From positions 186,001-250,000 of the forward strand of contig NZ_JASSYX010000003.1 of assembly GCF_030244015.1 (NCBI RefSeq): 64,000 bases of DNA, written 5' to 3'. The position numbers and the translations under genes were made by a program. The notes beneath the pieces are model-generated. The model ran no database searches, had not been told where the DNA came from, and was given only the letters and a program-made list of their open reading frames with translations. Source of the DNA: Pedobacter ginsengisoli. GTDB lineage: Bacteria; Bacteroidota; Bacteroidia; Sphingobacteriales; Sphingobacteriaceae. Of this stretch, positions 9,101-17,553 are shown piece by piece (position 1 is the first letter of the stretch; every line of letters begins with the position of its first letter).

Positions 9101-9982
9101 CTAGTAATTACGGGTATCAATACCCCAAAGTAATTTATTCCTTAACGTCGTCAGATAGCTTTCATTGTTTAAACGAATTAAATTCACGTGAAAACTTGCC
9201 TTGTTCAGGACAATTTTAACTGACCTGTCAACAGTTTCTGTTCTTGAATCGCAGGACACCAAAAATTTTGCACTCCGGGCCTCTATTTCAAACACCAAAG
9301 ATACATCATCTGGTATGATTAATGGCCTTACATTTAAATTATGAGGAGCAATGGGCGTAATTACAAAATTCTGGGAGTTCGGATAGATAATAGGTCCCCC
9401 GCAACTTAATGAATATGCAGTCGAACCAGTTGGTGTGGCAATGATCAGCCCATCTGCCCAGTAAGAATTCACAAACTCATTATTCATGTAAGCATGAATA
9501 ATCATCATCGCTGAATTGTCTCTTCTGTGAATCGTGATGTCATTAAGCGCAAAGTTCTCTTCACCGAATAGACCATGTTTAGATTCCAGGCTTAAAAGCG
9601 TTCTTTTATCCAGAGAAAACTCTTTCCGCTGAAGTGCCGTTATCGCTTTCCTGACCTCCTCTTTATTGATACTTGCGAGGAAACCCATTCTTCCAAAATT
9701 GATCCCGATCACAGGGATTCCGGAATCCCTGATTAAAGACAAAGTATCCAGTAAGGTACCATCTCCACCTAAGCTAATCAATACCTCCGCATGTTCAAGA
9801 AGCTCATCATGTCCGCTGAAGGTCTGAATGTTTTCCGGAAATCTGACTTTTTCTTTTATAAAATCCAGGTATTTTCCATAAACAGTGATGGGCGATTTTA
9901 AATCACTGAGTACATCAAAGACCTCCTGCACATAAGGTAACACACTGTTATTAAATTCTCTACCGTAAATTGCAATCTTCAT
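9101..9982 (-). CDS. nadK: NAD kinase
   Basis: A 293-residue cytoplasmic enzyme that phosphorylates NAD to NADP. The GGDG motif is present (SLGGDGTLLDTL, about residues 70-82), as is the second family signature in ATPTGSTAYSLSCGGPI, with a conserved NDITIHR between them. Length fits the family. It lies 27 bases after the CBS-domain gene and just ahead of the barrel-protein gene, so it is probably part of the long minus-strand envelope operon. Confidence 0.95.
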   Translation of the reverse strand: MKIAIYGREFNNSVLPYVQEVFDVLSDLKSPITVYGKYLDFIKEKVRFPENIQTFSGHDELLEHAEVLISLGGDGTLLDTLSLIRDSGIPVIGINFGRMGFLASINKEEVRKAITALQRKEFSLDKRTLLSLESKHGLFGEENFALNDITIHRRDNSAMMIIHAYMNNEFVNSYWADGLIIATPTGSTAYSLSCGGPIIYPNSQNFVITPIAPHNLNVRPLIIPDDVSLVFEIEARSAKFLVSCDSRTETVDRSVKIVLNKASFHVNLIRLNNESYLTTLRNKLLWGIDTRNY

Positions 9983-10009
9983 TAAATAATTTTAGTGTTT
10001 AATGTATAA

Positions 10010-10672
10010 TTATACATTTAAATAATTCATAAAAGAATTATACCTGTCATCGATACCATTATCTGATAAGGTACTGTTAAAAACAGCCTTTACCTGGTAA
10101 TTATATCGCTCAAAAGAAGCGATAATACCGGAAAGATCCGTTTTATTGATCTTCAAAGTAATTTCCAGTTTGGTAGATTCAGGAAATGACTGAACATAGG
10201 AAGAAAGTATTTGTGCATTATCAGCTTCCACAATTTGGGCCATGTGCGCCAGCGAATTATTTCTATTGCCAATTTCCAAAACAATGATACCTCCGTATTC
10301 TTTAACCGCATAAATATCGGAAATGTACTCTAAAACATTATTAATGGAAATCAGGCCTAAATAGTTCTTTTTATAATCCAGCACCGGCACAACCGAAAGC
10401 TGGAGCTGATTAAATAATCTGATGATCTCGTAGACATGGGTATCTTCATAAACAAAAGGATTCATTATCGAAAGCGGCAGCCCCCCGATTGGCAGGTCGC
10501 CATCCCTGACTTCTATCAGCTCTTCCTCTGCAAGTAAGCCCAGAAATTGTGTTTCATTCACAATGGGTAAATGGTAAAGCTTGAACTCGGTCATCCTTTC
10601 CAAGGACTTCCGCACAGAGTCGGAGGTTTTTAGCGGGGGAATCGAATTGGATATGAGTTCAGATGCAACCAT
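10010..10672 (-). CDS. CBS-domain protein
   Basis: A 220-residue cytoplasmic protein. Two CBS repeats are visible (about residues 1-60 and 68-125), the first with the typical LYHLPIVNETQFLGLL and the second with LSVVPVLDYKKNYLGLI. The C-terminal 80 residues, beginning near GGIIVLEIGNR, resemble an ACT-like ligand-binding fold. It probably senses an adenosine nucleotide, but the target is unknown. Its ATG directly follows the stop codon of the alpha/beta hydrolase gene with no gap, implying translational coupling. Confidence 0.8.
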   Translation of the reverse strand: MVASELISNSIPPLKTSDSVRKSLERMTEFKLYHLPIVNETQFLGLLAEEELIEVRDGDLPIGGLPLSIMNPFVYEDTHVYEIIRLFNQLQLSVVPVLDYKKNYLGLISINNVLEYISDIYAVKEYGGIIVLEIGNRNNSLAHMAQIVEADNAQILSSYVQSFPESTKLEITLKINKTDLSGIIASFERYNYQVKAVFNSTLSDNGIDDRYNSFMNYLNV

Positions 10673-11437
10673 TTATTTGAGTAATATTCTATTTAAAAAG
10701 GTTTCCAGATACTGATTGAATTGAGCAGGCCTTTCCATCATCGGTGCGTGTCCGCACAAATCCACCCAGTTTAATTCCGAATTAGGTAAAAGCTCATGAA
10801 ACTCCTCTGCAACGTCAGGCGGTGTAACCTTATCTTGTTTTCCCCATATCAAAGAAACAGGAATTGTTATTCTTGACAGATCCTTTGACATATTATGGCG
10901 GATGGCTGATTTAGCAAGGGCAAGAATGCGGATCACACGGGACCTTTCATTTACGCTTTTAAAAACCTCATCAACCAGTTCTTTTGTCGCGGTAGCAGGC
11001 TCATAAAAAGTAAATTCTACTTTTTCCCTAACGTAATCATAACTTTCTCTTCTGGGAAATGATCCGCCAAAAGCGTTTTCGTATAAACCGGAACTGCCTG
11101 TTAAAACCAATGCTTTTACATGTTCCTGGTGTGATGTGGTAAAAACCAGTCCGACATGCCCTCCAAGGGAATTCCCAATCAGTACGACCTGTCCCAGCTT
11201 TTTATGTTTTATAAATCTGTAGACATATTTAGAAAGGCTTTTTACGCCTAATGTAAGTATAGGTAATTCATATATCGGCAGTATGGGCACCAAAATGTGG
11301 TACCTGTCTTTAAAGTAATCTATAACAGCTTCCCAATTGCTCAATTCTCCCATCAAACCATGAAGTAATACCAGGGTCTCTCCTTTTCCAGCTTCGATAT
11401 ATTTAAACCCGTCATCTTCTATTACTTCGTATTTCAT
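10673..11437 (-). CDS. Alpha/beta hydrolase
   Basis: A 254-residue cytoplasmic hydrolase. The oxyanion-hole segment LVLLHGLMG and the nucleophile elbow GNSLGG are clear. The likely acid is the Asp of WGKQDKVTPP, and the catalytic His lies in DLCGHAPMMERP near the C-terminus. No signal peptide is present. Substrate is unknown; esterase or thioesterase activity is plausible. It appears to be the first gene of the series running through nadK, uppS and bamA. A dyad at 11460-11474 lies just upstream. Confidence 0.85.
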   Translation of the reverse strand: MKYEVIEDDGFKYIEAGKGETLVLLHGLMGELSNWEAVIDYFKDRYHILVPILPIYELPILTLGVKSLSKYVYRFIKHKKLGQVVLIGNSLGGHVGLVFTTSHQEHVKALVLTGSSGLYENAFGGSFPRRESYDYVREKVEFTFYEPATATKELVDEVFKSVNERSRVIRILALAKSAIRHNMSKDLSRITIPVSLIWGKQDKVTPPDVAEEFHELLPNSELNWVDLCGHAPMMERPAQFNQYLETFLNRILLK

Positions 11438-11459
11438 ATTGATTTATGTGTAAGGTAGG

Positions 11460-11474
11460 CTACTAAGTTAGTAG
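11460..11474. promoter_or_regulatory. Short palindrome upstream of the hydrolase operon
   Basis: CTACTAA (11460-11466) and TTAGTAG (11468-11474) form a perfect 7-bp dyad around a single G, and two further base pairs are possible beyond a mismatch. It lies 23 bases upstream of the alpha/beta hydrolase start, in the right place for an operator. No T-run follows. Function is inferred. Confidence 0.35.
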
Positions 11475-11548
11475 ACTAAAATTAATTTAATGTAATTTAA
11501 AACATTATTTATAAGAAAAGGGCTTAATTTGCAAATGTGTAACACAAT

Positions 11549-11995
11549 TTATGCCAATTGTGCCTTGACAATCTCAGCAATTAATTTGCCGTCAGCCTTA
11601 CCCGCCAGCTCTTTATTTGCCATCCCCATTATCCTACCCATATCTTTTATTGAATTGGCCCCGGAACTTTTAATGATCGCTGAAATAACCGCCTCAATCT
11701 CTGATCTGTCGAGCTGCTGAGGCATAAAGCTACTGATGACCGCTATTTCTTCCTCCTCAATCAGGCTCAGGTCTTCTCTTCCCTGCTGCCTATAAATATC
11801 AGAAGATTCCTTTCGTTGTTTGACTAATTTCTGAAGGATCTTCGATTCGGCCTCTTCATTGATCTCATCTGCTGAACCCTTTTCGGTCCTGGCAAGAAGG
11901 ATGGCCGCCTTAATTGCCCTTAAGCCTCTCAGTCTGGCCTGATCTTTAGCCAGCATAGCCTGTTTTATTTCCTGATCTATTGTGTTTGCTATCAT
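11549..11995 (-). CDS. GatB/YqeY-domain protein
   Basis: A 148-residue cytoplasmic protein of the YqeY family, related to the tail domain of the GatB amidotransferase subunit. The conserved helical pattern is seen, with KILQKLVKQRKESSDIY and the C-terminal GKADGKLIAEIVKAQL. YqeY proteins are thought to bind tRNA, but their exact job is not established. It starts 6 bases after the stop of the SDR gene on the same strand, so the two are probably co-transcribed. Confidence 0.88.
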   Translation of the reverse strand: MIANTIDQEIKQAMLAKDQARLRGLRAIKAAILLARTEKGSADEINEEAESKILQKLVKQRKESSDIYRQQGREDLSLIEEEEIAVISSFMPQQLDRSEIEAVISAIIKSSGANSIKDMGRIMGMANKELAGKADGKLIAEIVKAQLA

Positions 11996-12001
11996 AAAAA
12001 A

Positions 12002-12760
12002 TTAATTTCTTTCAATAATTGTTGCCGTAGCCTGTGCCGCAGGCATAATCAGCATATCATTTATATTTACGTGTGCAGGCCTGCTTACCGCAAACCAAAT
12101 TGCTTCAGCAATGTCATTAGCATCCAATGGCTCCAGCCCGTCATAGACTTTTTTGGCCCTGCCTTCATCCCCTTTAAATCTAACCTTAGAAAATTCGGTC
12201 TCTACCAGCCCCGGATTTATTGCAGTTACTTTAATTCCATGAGGCAAAAGATCAATCCTCATTCCCTGATTAAGGGCATCCACTGCATGCTTGGTTGCAC
12301 AGTATACATTGCCGTTTGGATATACTTCTAAACCAGCAATAGAACCTATATTAATAATATGTCCGCTTTTTTGAGCAACCATCCATGGCGACACGATCCT
12401 TGTCACATAAAGCAATCCTTTTATGTTCGTATCGATCATCGTATCCCAGTCTTGAATGCTGCCCTTATCTATCGGATCAAGTCCCTGACTCAGTCCTGCG
12501 TTATTGACCAGCACATTAACTTTCTTCCATGATGCGGGCAAAGTATCCAGCCTGTAAGACAAATCCTCCTGATCTCTGACATCTGCCGTTATTCGTTTAA
12601 TCTCTATCGCGTATTTGTCTTCCAGGTACTTTGCTGTTTCAGCTAACAAAGCCTCTCTCCTGGCCAGCAATATGAGTTGATACCCCTGGGCTGCAAACAA
12701 GTGTGCGCAGGCTTTACCGATACCTGATGTAGCTCCTGTAATTAATGCAATTTTTGACAT
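12002..12760 (-). CDS. Short-chain dehydrogenase/reductase
   Basis: A 252-residue NAD(P)-dependent oxidoreductase of the classical SDR type. The cofactor motif GATSGIGKA, the NNAG motif and the catalytic YCATK are all present. The overall pattern, including GHIINIGSIAG and a C-terminus with AEAIWFAVSRPAHVNI, resembles the YdfG group that oxidises serine, allo-threonine or 3-hydroxypropionate-like substrates, but the substrate cannot be fixed from sequence. A TAnnTTTG box lies 25 bases upstream. Confidence 0.87.
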   Translation of the reverse strand: MSKIALITGATSGIGKACAHLFAAQGYQLILLARREALLAETAKYLEDKYAIEIKRITADVRDQEDLSYRLDTLPASWKKVNVLVNNAGLSQGLDPIDKGSIQDWDTMIDTNIKGLLYVTRIVSPWMVAQKSGHIINIGSIAGLEVYPNGNVYCATKHAVDALNQGMRIDLLPHGIKVTAINPGLVETEFSKVRFKGDEGRAKKVYDGLEPLDANDIAEAIWFAVSRPAHVNINDMLIMPAAQATATIIERN

Positions 12761-12785
12761 TACTGATTTCGTTTTTTTATTTAAG

Positions 12786-12793
12786 CAAAGCTA
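12786..12793 (-). promoter_or_regulatory. -7 promoter element for the SDR-yqeY pair
   Basis: The minus strand reads TAGCTTTG, an exact TAnnTTTG match, ending 26 bases before the SDR start codon. No good -33 element is seen at the usual distance. Confidence 0.45.
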
Positions 12794-12813
12794 TAATTTT
12801 TTAAATAGACACA

Positions 12814-13548
12814 CTATTCAAAAAATAAACTGAAAGTCACATGACGCAGCATCAATTTATCAACTGGCGCCGCATACCGGGTAGGTTCGTCCTGTAAAAT
12901 ATCCTTTAGTGAATAAGACAACTTTATTTCCGGCGACATCTTAAAATATTCAAAGTAAAGGTCAAAACCTAAGCCCGCTTCATAGGATAGATAATTACGC
13001 TTATTGTTGATAAACTTCTCGGCCGGATCAGTGATCAGGCTATTGTTTGTTTTCTTCTTCGACGAAATGTCTGTAGTAAATTTAGCTCCGCCGAGCATAT
13101 AAGCCCTAAAGTTATTTCTTCTGTCAGACTTAATTTTTATGCCCAGGGGAAATTCAACCAGCGTTGCCTGAGTTTTCTTCTCTATATTATTGGCAGCATT
13201 CTCATACTCATAGCTTAAAATGCGGTCATTAAAGACCAGGGTAGGCGTAAATCGTATATCAGAGTTCTCGTTCAGGCGTTTATTAACTACAAAGCCGATT
13301 CCAAATCCGGCAGATGGCACTGCAGTTATAGATTTTAATTTTGAAGGGATCAAATCAGGGTTATCCTGATCAATATAAGGCTCGCTCCTCCAGTTGTCTT
13401 TTTTCAGTATTTTAAATTCAGAAGAAACATATTGAAATGTAAAACCAAAATGCACATTGCTGTCATCTACCCCACCGCCCCAGTTTTGAGCTCTGGCAGG
13501 TCCCGCCAGCAATAAACATAAAATTATAAAAACTGGCTTTATCTTCAT
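12814..13548 (-). CDS. porT: PorT-like outer-membrane barrel protein (type IX secretion)
   Basis: A 244-residue secreted protein with a signal peptide (MKIKPVFIILCLLLAGPARAQ) and an amphipathic beta-strand pattern ending in RHVTFSLFFE, typical of a small outer-membrane barrel. Its overlap with ubiE and its size match the PorT/SprT family, needed for type IX secretion in Porphyromonas and Flavobacterium. The ATG overlaps the ubiE stop by four bases, implying coupling. A type IX cargo gene at 21897 supports an active system. The barrel is well supported; the PorT name rests partly on gene order. Confidence 0.7.
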   Translation of the reverse strand: MKIKPVFIILCLLLAGPARAQNWGGGVDDSNVHFGFTFQYVSSEFKILKKDNWRSEPYIDQDNPDLIPSKLKSITAVPSAGFGIGFVVNKRLNENSDIRFTPTLVFNDRILSYEYENAANNIEKKTQATLVEFPLGIKIKSDRRNNFRAYMLGGAKFTTDISSKKKTNNSLITDPAEKFINNKRNYLSYEAGLGFDLYFEYFKMSPEIKLSYSLKDILQDEPTRYAAPVDKLMLRHVTFSLFFE

Positions 13549-14276
13549 TTAATGCCGGTGTAAATTGCACTTATACCAAACGTCAGACGTTTGTCTTTAG
13601 TATCCTTAAAACCCACCTTATTCATTAGTGTCGTGAACTCCTCACCATCTGGAAAAGCAGCCACCGATTCCGGCAGGTAGGTGTACGCCCTGTTATCCTT
13701 CGAAAACAGTCTGCCTAAAAAAGGGGTAACATGCTTAAAATAGAAATTATATCCCTGTTTAACAGGAAACTGTTTAGGTTTCGAAAATTCAAGAATAACA
13801 ATTTTACCTCCAGGCTTCAATACCCGGTACATATCAGCCAAACCCTTTTCCAGATTTTGGTAATTTCTGACGCCGAAAGCGACAGTTATCGCGTCAAAAT
13901 GATCATTTTCAAAGCGCAATCCTTCAGAGTCACCGCTTTGCACCGAGAAGATGTTCTGTAAATTCCTGTCATGAATTTTTTTACGAGCAACATCCAGCAT
14001 ACCTTCAGAAATGTCGACACCTATTATTTTTTCAGGGCGCAGGATATTTATGGCCTCAAAAGCAAAATCTCCGGTGCCGGTTGCCACATCCAGCATAATT
14101 CGCGGTTTGATAGATTTAAGCTCCTTAATAGCCTTTCTTCGCCATAGGATGTCTATCCCTAACGACATAAAGTGATTTAAAAAGTCGTAGGTTCCCGATA
14201 TATTATTAAACATGGCAGCGACCTGCTCTTTTTTTGTAGCGGTCTCTGACTGATAAGGTGTAATGTTTTCGTTCAT
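13545..14276 (-). CDS. ubiE: Demethylmenaquinone methyltransferase
   Basis: A 243-residue SAM-dependent methyltransferase that carries out the last step of menaquinone synthesis. The SAM-binding motif LDVATGTGDFAFEA and the family signatures YDFLNHFMSLGIDILWRRK and VAFGVRNYQNLEKGL are clear. The family name UbiE/MenG covers ubiquinone and menaquinone makers; Bacteroidota use menaquinone. It is followed by the overlapping porT gene and diverges from engB across only 51 bases. Confidence 0.94.
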   Translation of the reverse strand: MNENITPYQSETATKKEQVAAMFNNISGTYDFLNHFMSLGIDILWRRKAIKELKSIKPRIMLDVATGTGDFAFEAINILRPEKIIGVDISEGMLDVARKKIHDRNLQNIFSVQSGDSEGLRFENDHFDAITVAFGVRNYQNLEKGLADMYRVLKPGGKIVILEFSKPKQFPVKQGYNFYFKHVTPFLGRLFSKDNRAYTYLPESVAAFPDGEEFTTLMNKVGFKDTKDKRLTFGISAIYTGIK

Positions 14277-14284
14277 GGATAGCG

Positions 14285-14292
14285 CAAAGATA
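14285..14292 (-). promoter_or_regulatory. -7 promoter element of ubiE
   Basis: The minus strand reads TATCTTTG, an exact TAnnTTTG match, with only 8 bases between it and the ubiE start codon. It implies a 5' leader of a few bases at most. Confidence 0.5.
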
Positions 14293-14315
14293 AGTATTGT
14301 TGAAAACTAATTTTC

Positions 14316-14323
14316 TACCTTTG
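14316..14323 (+). promoter_or_regulatory. -7 promoter element of engB
   Basis: TACCTTTG is an exact TAnnTTTG match, with a TTG at 14297-14299 as possible -33 element. Only four bases separate it from the engB ATG at 14328, so the mRNA is predicted to begin at or next to the start codon. Confidence 0.55.
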
Positions 14324-14327
14324 TCAT

Positions 14328-14951
14328 ATGATTATAAAATCAGCAACTTTTATTTGCAGCAATACCAAGATATCGGCACTCCCACCACCAAATATGCCGG
14401 AGTATGCTTTCATAGGCCGTTCAAACGTCGGAAAATCATCACTGATAAACATGCTGGTCAACCAGCATGGATTGGCAAAAACATCGCAAAGGCCGGGCAA
14501 AACGCAACTGATCAATCATTTTTTGATCAACGAGAAATGGTACATCGTAGATTTACCAGGATACGGATATGCCAAGGTCTCCAAAAGCAGCCGGGAAAAC
14601 TGGGAAAAATTCATAAGGAACTACATCACAAAACGTGAAAGTCTGCAGTGTGTATTTGTGCTGATAGACAGCCGTCTGGAACCGCAGAAAATAGATCTCG
14701 AATTTTGCTGCTGGATGGGAGAGATCCAGATCCCTTTTGCCTTGTTATTTACCAAAGCCGATAAACAATCATCTGCCAAAACAGATAAAAATGTTGCAGC
14801 TTTTAAAAAGGCCTTAAAGGGATGGTTCGAAGAAATCCCGCCATACATGGTAACATCTGCTGAAAAAGGTCAGGGCAAAGACGAGGTACTCCAATTTATA
14901 GAACAGGTAAATCAAGACTTCGTGATGCCTGTGTTCACCCCAAAAGAATGA
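14328..14951 (+). CDS. engB: Ribosome biogenesis GTP-binding protein EngB/YsxC
   Basis: A 207-residue GTPase needed for assembly of the large ribosomal subunit. G1 is GRSNVGKSSL (about residues 30-39), G2 lies near RPGKTQLI, G3 is DLPGYGYAKV, and G4 is TKADK. Length is normal. A -7 promoter box ends four bases before the ATG, suggesting a leaderless or nearly leaderless transcript. A prenyltransferase gene follows after 9 bases. Confidence 0.95.
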   Translation: MIIKSATFICSNTKISALPPPNMPEYAFIGRSNVGKSSLINMLVNQHGLAKTSQRPGKTQLINHFLINEKWYIVDLPGYGYAKVSKSSRENWEKFIRNYITKRESLQCVFVLIDSRLEPQKIDLEFCCWMGEIQIPFALLFTKADKQSSAKTDKNVAAFKKALKGWFEEIPPYMVTSAEKGQGKDEVLQFIEQVNQDFVMPVFTPKE

Positions 14952-14960
14952 CCGTAAAAA

Positions 14961-15833
14961 ATGAAGAAATATCTTTCACTCGTACTATTCGCACATTCCA
15001 TTTTTGCCTTACCCTTTGCACTGATCGGTTTTTTCCTAGGGGTGATCAGCACTCCAAATCCTTTTAGCTGGATGCTTTTTGTCCAGGTTTTGTTGTGCAT
15101 GATCTTTGCCCGTAACTCTGCTATGGCATTCAACAGATTTCTGGACAGAAAAATAGATGCCAGAAACCCCCGTACTCAAATGCGGGATATCCCGTCCGGA
15201 AAAGTTTCATCAAATGAGGCACTGATATTCGTGATCATCAACTGCATACTTTTTATCATTACAGCAGCTTTTATCAATAGCTTGTGTTTCTATCTCTCTC
15301 CGGTTGCACTTTTTGTCGTGCTATTCTACAGCTACACTAAAAGATTTACTGCATTATGCCATCTGGTACTTGGCCTGGGACTTTCCCTTGCTCCGATAGG
15401 CGCGTACATAGCAGTTACCGGAGTATTTAGCATAGTGCCTGTCCTTTATTCCTTTGCCGTACTGTTTTGGGTTAGCGGCTTCGACATCATTTATGCATTA
15501 CAGGACGAGGACTTTGACAGAAATGAACAGCTGCATTCGATTCCAGCCGCATTAGGAATAAATAACGCCTTAAAATTATCTGTTGTGCTCCATGTCTTAT
15601 CGGCATTATGCATTATCCTGCCAATTTTCTATGCTACCTTTTCTTTCGGCTATTTTTATTATATCGGCGTAATATTCTTCTGCTTCATGCTCATCTATCA
15701 GCACCTGCTTGTAAAACCAAATGACATATCTAAAGTTAACAAGGCATTCGCAACCACCAACGGCTTTGCTTCGGTGATTTTTGCCGTCTGTTTTTTAATC
15801 GACATTTTTCTAAGAACAAATTTTAATTTTTAA
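14961..15833 (+). CDS. UbiA-family prenyltransferase
   Basis: A 290-residue inner-membrane enzyme with about eight or nine transmembrane segments. Both aspartate-rich motifs are present: NRFLDRKIDARNPRT (first) and DEDFDRNEQ (second), which bind the prenyl diphosphate through magnesium. The family attaches an isoprenoid chain to an aromatic acceptor. With ubiE just upstream on the other strand, a role in menaquinone synthesis is likely, possibly as MqnP of the futalosine route, but no other pathway gene is in view to decide. Confidence 0.82.
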   Translation: MKKYLSLVLFAHSIFALPFALIGFFLGVISTPNPFSWMLFVQVLLCMIFARNSAMAFNRFLDRKIDARNPRTQMRDIPSGKVSSNEALIFVIINCILFIITAAFINSLCFYLSPVALFVVLFYSYTKRFTALCHLVLGLGLSLAPIGAYIAVTGVFSIVPVLYSFAVLFWVSGFDIIYALQDEDFDRNEQLHSIPAALGINNALKLSVVLHVLSALCIILPIFYATFSFGYFYYIGVIFFCFMLIYQHLLVKPNDISKVNKAFATTNGFASVIFAVCFLIDIFLRTNFNF

Positions 15834-15835
15834 CT

Positions 15836-17551
15836 ATGATCAACCTTACCATACCTAAAAAGAGAAGAGCGTACCTCCCCCAGGACCTTGAGATGAAATG
15901 GGACAATTTACAACCTATCCTCAATGAACTTTTATCCCGGGACATCGGCAATGTTCAAGAACTGGAAAAATGGCTAAAGGACAAAAGTGAAATGGAGGCA
16001 GCCCTTGAAGAGGATTTCGCCTGGAGATACATCAGGATGAGTTGTGACACCGGAAATGAGCAACTGGTTAAGGACTTTCAATATTTTGCCACAGAGATAG
16101 AACCGAAAATATCACCAATTGCCAACCAGCTCAATCAAAAGTTTAACGACAGCTCATTCATCGATGAGCTGGATCAGGAAAAGTATTTTGTCTTTATGAG
16201 GTCAGTCAGAAAAGCCATAGAAATCTATCGCGAAGAAAACGTCGAACTGCTGACCAAACTTCAGATAACCCAGCAAAAGTACCAATCCACTACAGGCGCA
16301 ATGAGTGTAATGATCGACGATCAGGAATACACACTCGAACAGGCTGCAAATTTTATTAAAGATACTGACAGGAGTGTTCGGGAACATGCCTGGACAACTA
16401 TACAGCAAAGGCGCCTGGTAGACAAAGATGACCTTAATATCTTGTTTGACGAACTTATTGCAATGCGTCATCAGGTCGCGCTGAATGCCGGGTTCGAAAA
16501 TTACAGGGACTACATGTTTCAGGCGCTGGGCAGATTTGATTATACACCACAGGATTGTTATCAGTTTCACGAGGCAATAGAAAAACAGATTGTCCCGATC
16601 CTGAAAGAACAGGCAGACAAAAGGGCAGAACTATTGGGGATAGATCAACTGAAACCCTGGGACCTTGACGTAAGCACGACTGGAAAGGCAGCCCTGAAAC
16701 CTTTTAAAAACGGGCAGGATCTGATCGACAAAAGCATAGACTGTTTTAGCGCAATAGACCCAAAATTGGGAGAAATGCTGACCATCATGAAGGCAAATAA
16801 TCTTTTTGATGTAGAAAGCAGGAAAGGCAAAGCGCCGGGCGGTTACAATTACCCGCTGGCTGAGACTGGTGCTCCCTTTATTTTTATGAATTCCGCCAAC
16901 TCCCTTCGCGATCTGACAACAATGGTTCATGAGGGCGGGCATGCCATTCACACTTTCTTAACCGCAGATCTTGAATTAAATGATTTCAAACATTGTCCGT
17001 CAGAAGTTGCCGAACTTGCTTCAATGAGTATGGAGCTCATCTCTATGGACAATTGGGGCATATACTTCGACAATAAAGAAGATCTCATCCGTGCAAAGAA
17101 AGAGCAATTGGCTGATGTGCTGAAGACGATGCCCTGGGTTGCGGTCATAGATCACTTCCAGCACTGGATCTATACCAATCCAGATCATAACGCAGCAGAC
17201 AGAGAAGAAGCGTTCAAACAAATCTATACAAGGTTTGGGGCAGGTTTTGCGAATTGGGATGGCCTTGAGCACGAATTTGGAAATATTTGGCAGAAACAGC
17301 TCCATCTTTTTGAGGTTCCGTTTTATTATATTGAATATGCTATCGCCCAACTGGGTGCCATCGCCATTTGGAAAAATTACAAGGAGAACCCGGAACAGGC
17401 ATTAAAACAGTATCTTGCTGCCCTGTCTTTGGGTTATAGCAAGCCAATAAATGAGATCTATGAAACCGCAGGGATCAAATTCGATTTCAGCCTGAGCTAC
17501 ATCCAGGAACTTGCATCTTTTGTAAAAGATGAATTAAATAAATTAGGTTAA
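15836..17551 (+). CDS. M3-family oligoendopeptidase
   Basis: A 571-residue cytoplasmic zinc metallopeptidase of the PepF/thimet group. The zinc motif HEGGH is at residues 365-369 in TTMVHEGGHAIHTF, followed by the conserved CPSEVAELASMSMELIS segment that supplies the third ligand (Glu). Length is typical of PepF. These enzymes degrade short peptides inside the cell. The start lies 2 bases after the prenyltransferase stop, and an amino acid permease follows after 2 bases, a sensible pairing with peptide breakdown. Confidence 0.92.
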   Translation: MINLTIPKKRRAYLPQDLEMKWDNLQPILNELLSRDIGNVQELEKWLKDKSEMEAALEEDFAWRYIRMSCDTGNEQLVKDFQYFATEIEPKISPIANQLNQKFNDSSFIDELDQEKYFVFMRSVRKAIEIYREENVELLTKLQITQQKYQSTTGAMSVMIDDQEYTLEQAANFIKDTDRSVREHAWTTIQQRRLVDKDDLNILFDELIAMRHQVALNAGFENYRDYMFQALGRFDYTPQDCYQFHEAIEKQIVPILKEQADKRAELLGIDQLKPWDLDVSTTGKAALKPFKNGQDLIDKSIDCFSAIDPKLGEMLTIMKANNLFDVESRKGKAPGGYNYPLAETGAPFIFMNSANSLRDLTTMVHEGGHAIHTFLTADLELNDFKHCPSEVAELASMSMELISMDNWGIYFDNKEDLIRAKKEQLADVLKTMPWVAVIDHFQHWIYTNPDHNAADREEAFKQIYTRFGAGFANWDGLEHEFGNIWQKQLHLFEVPFYYIEYAIAQLGAIAIWKNYKENPEQALKQYLAALSLGYSKPINEIYETAGIKFDFSLSYIQELASFVKDELNKLG

Positions 17552-17553
17552 GG

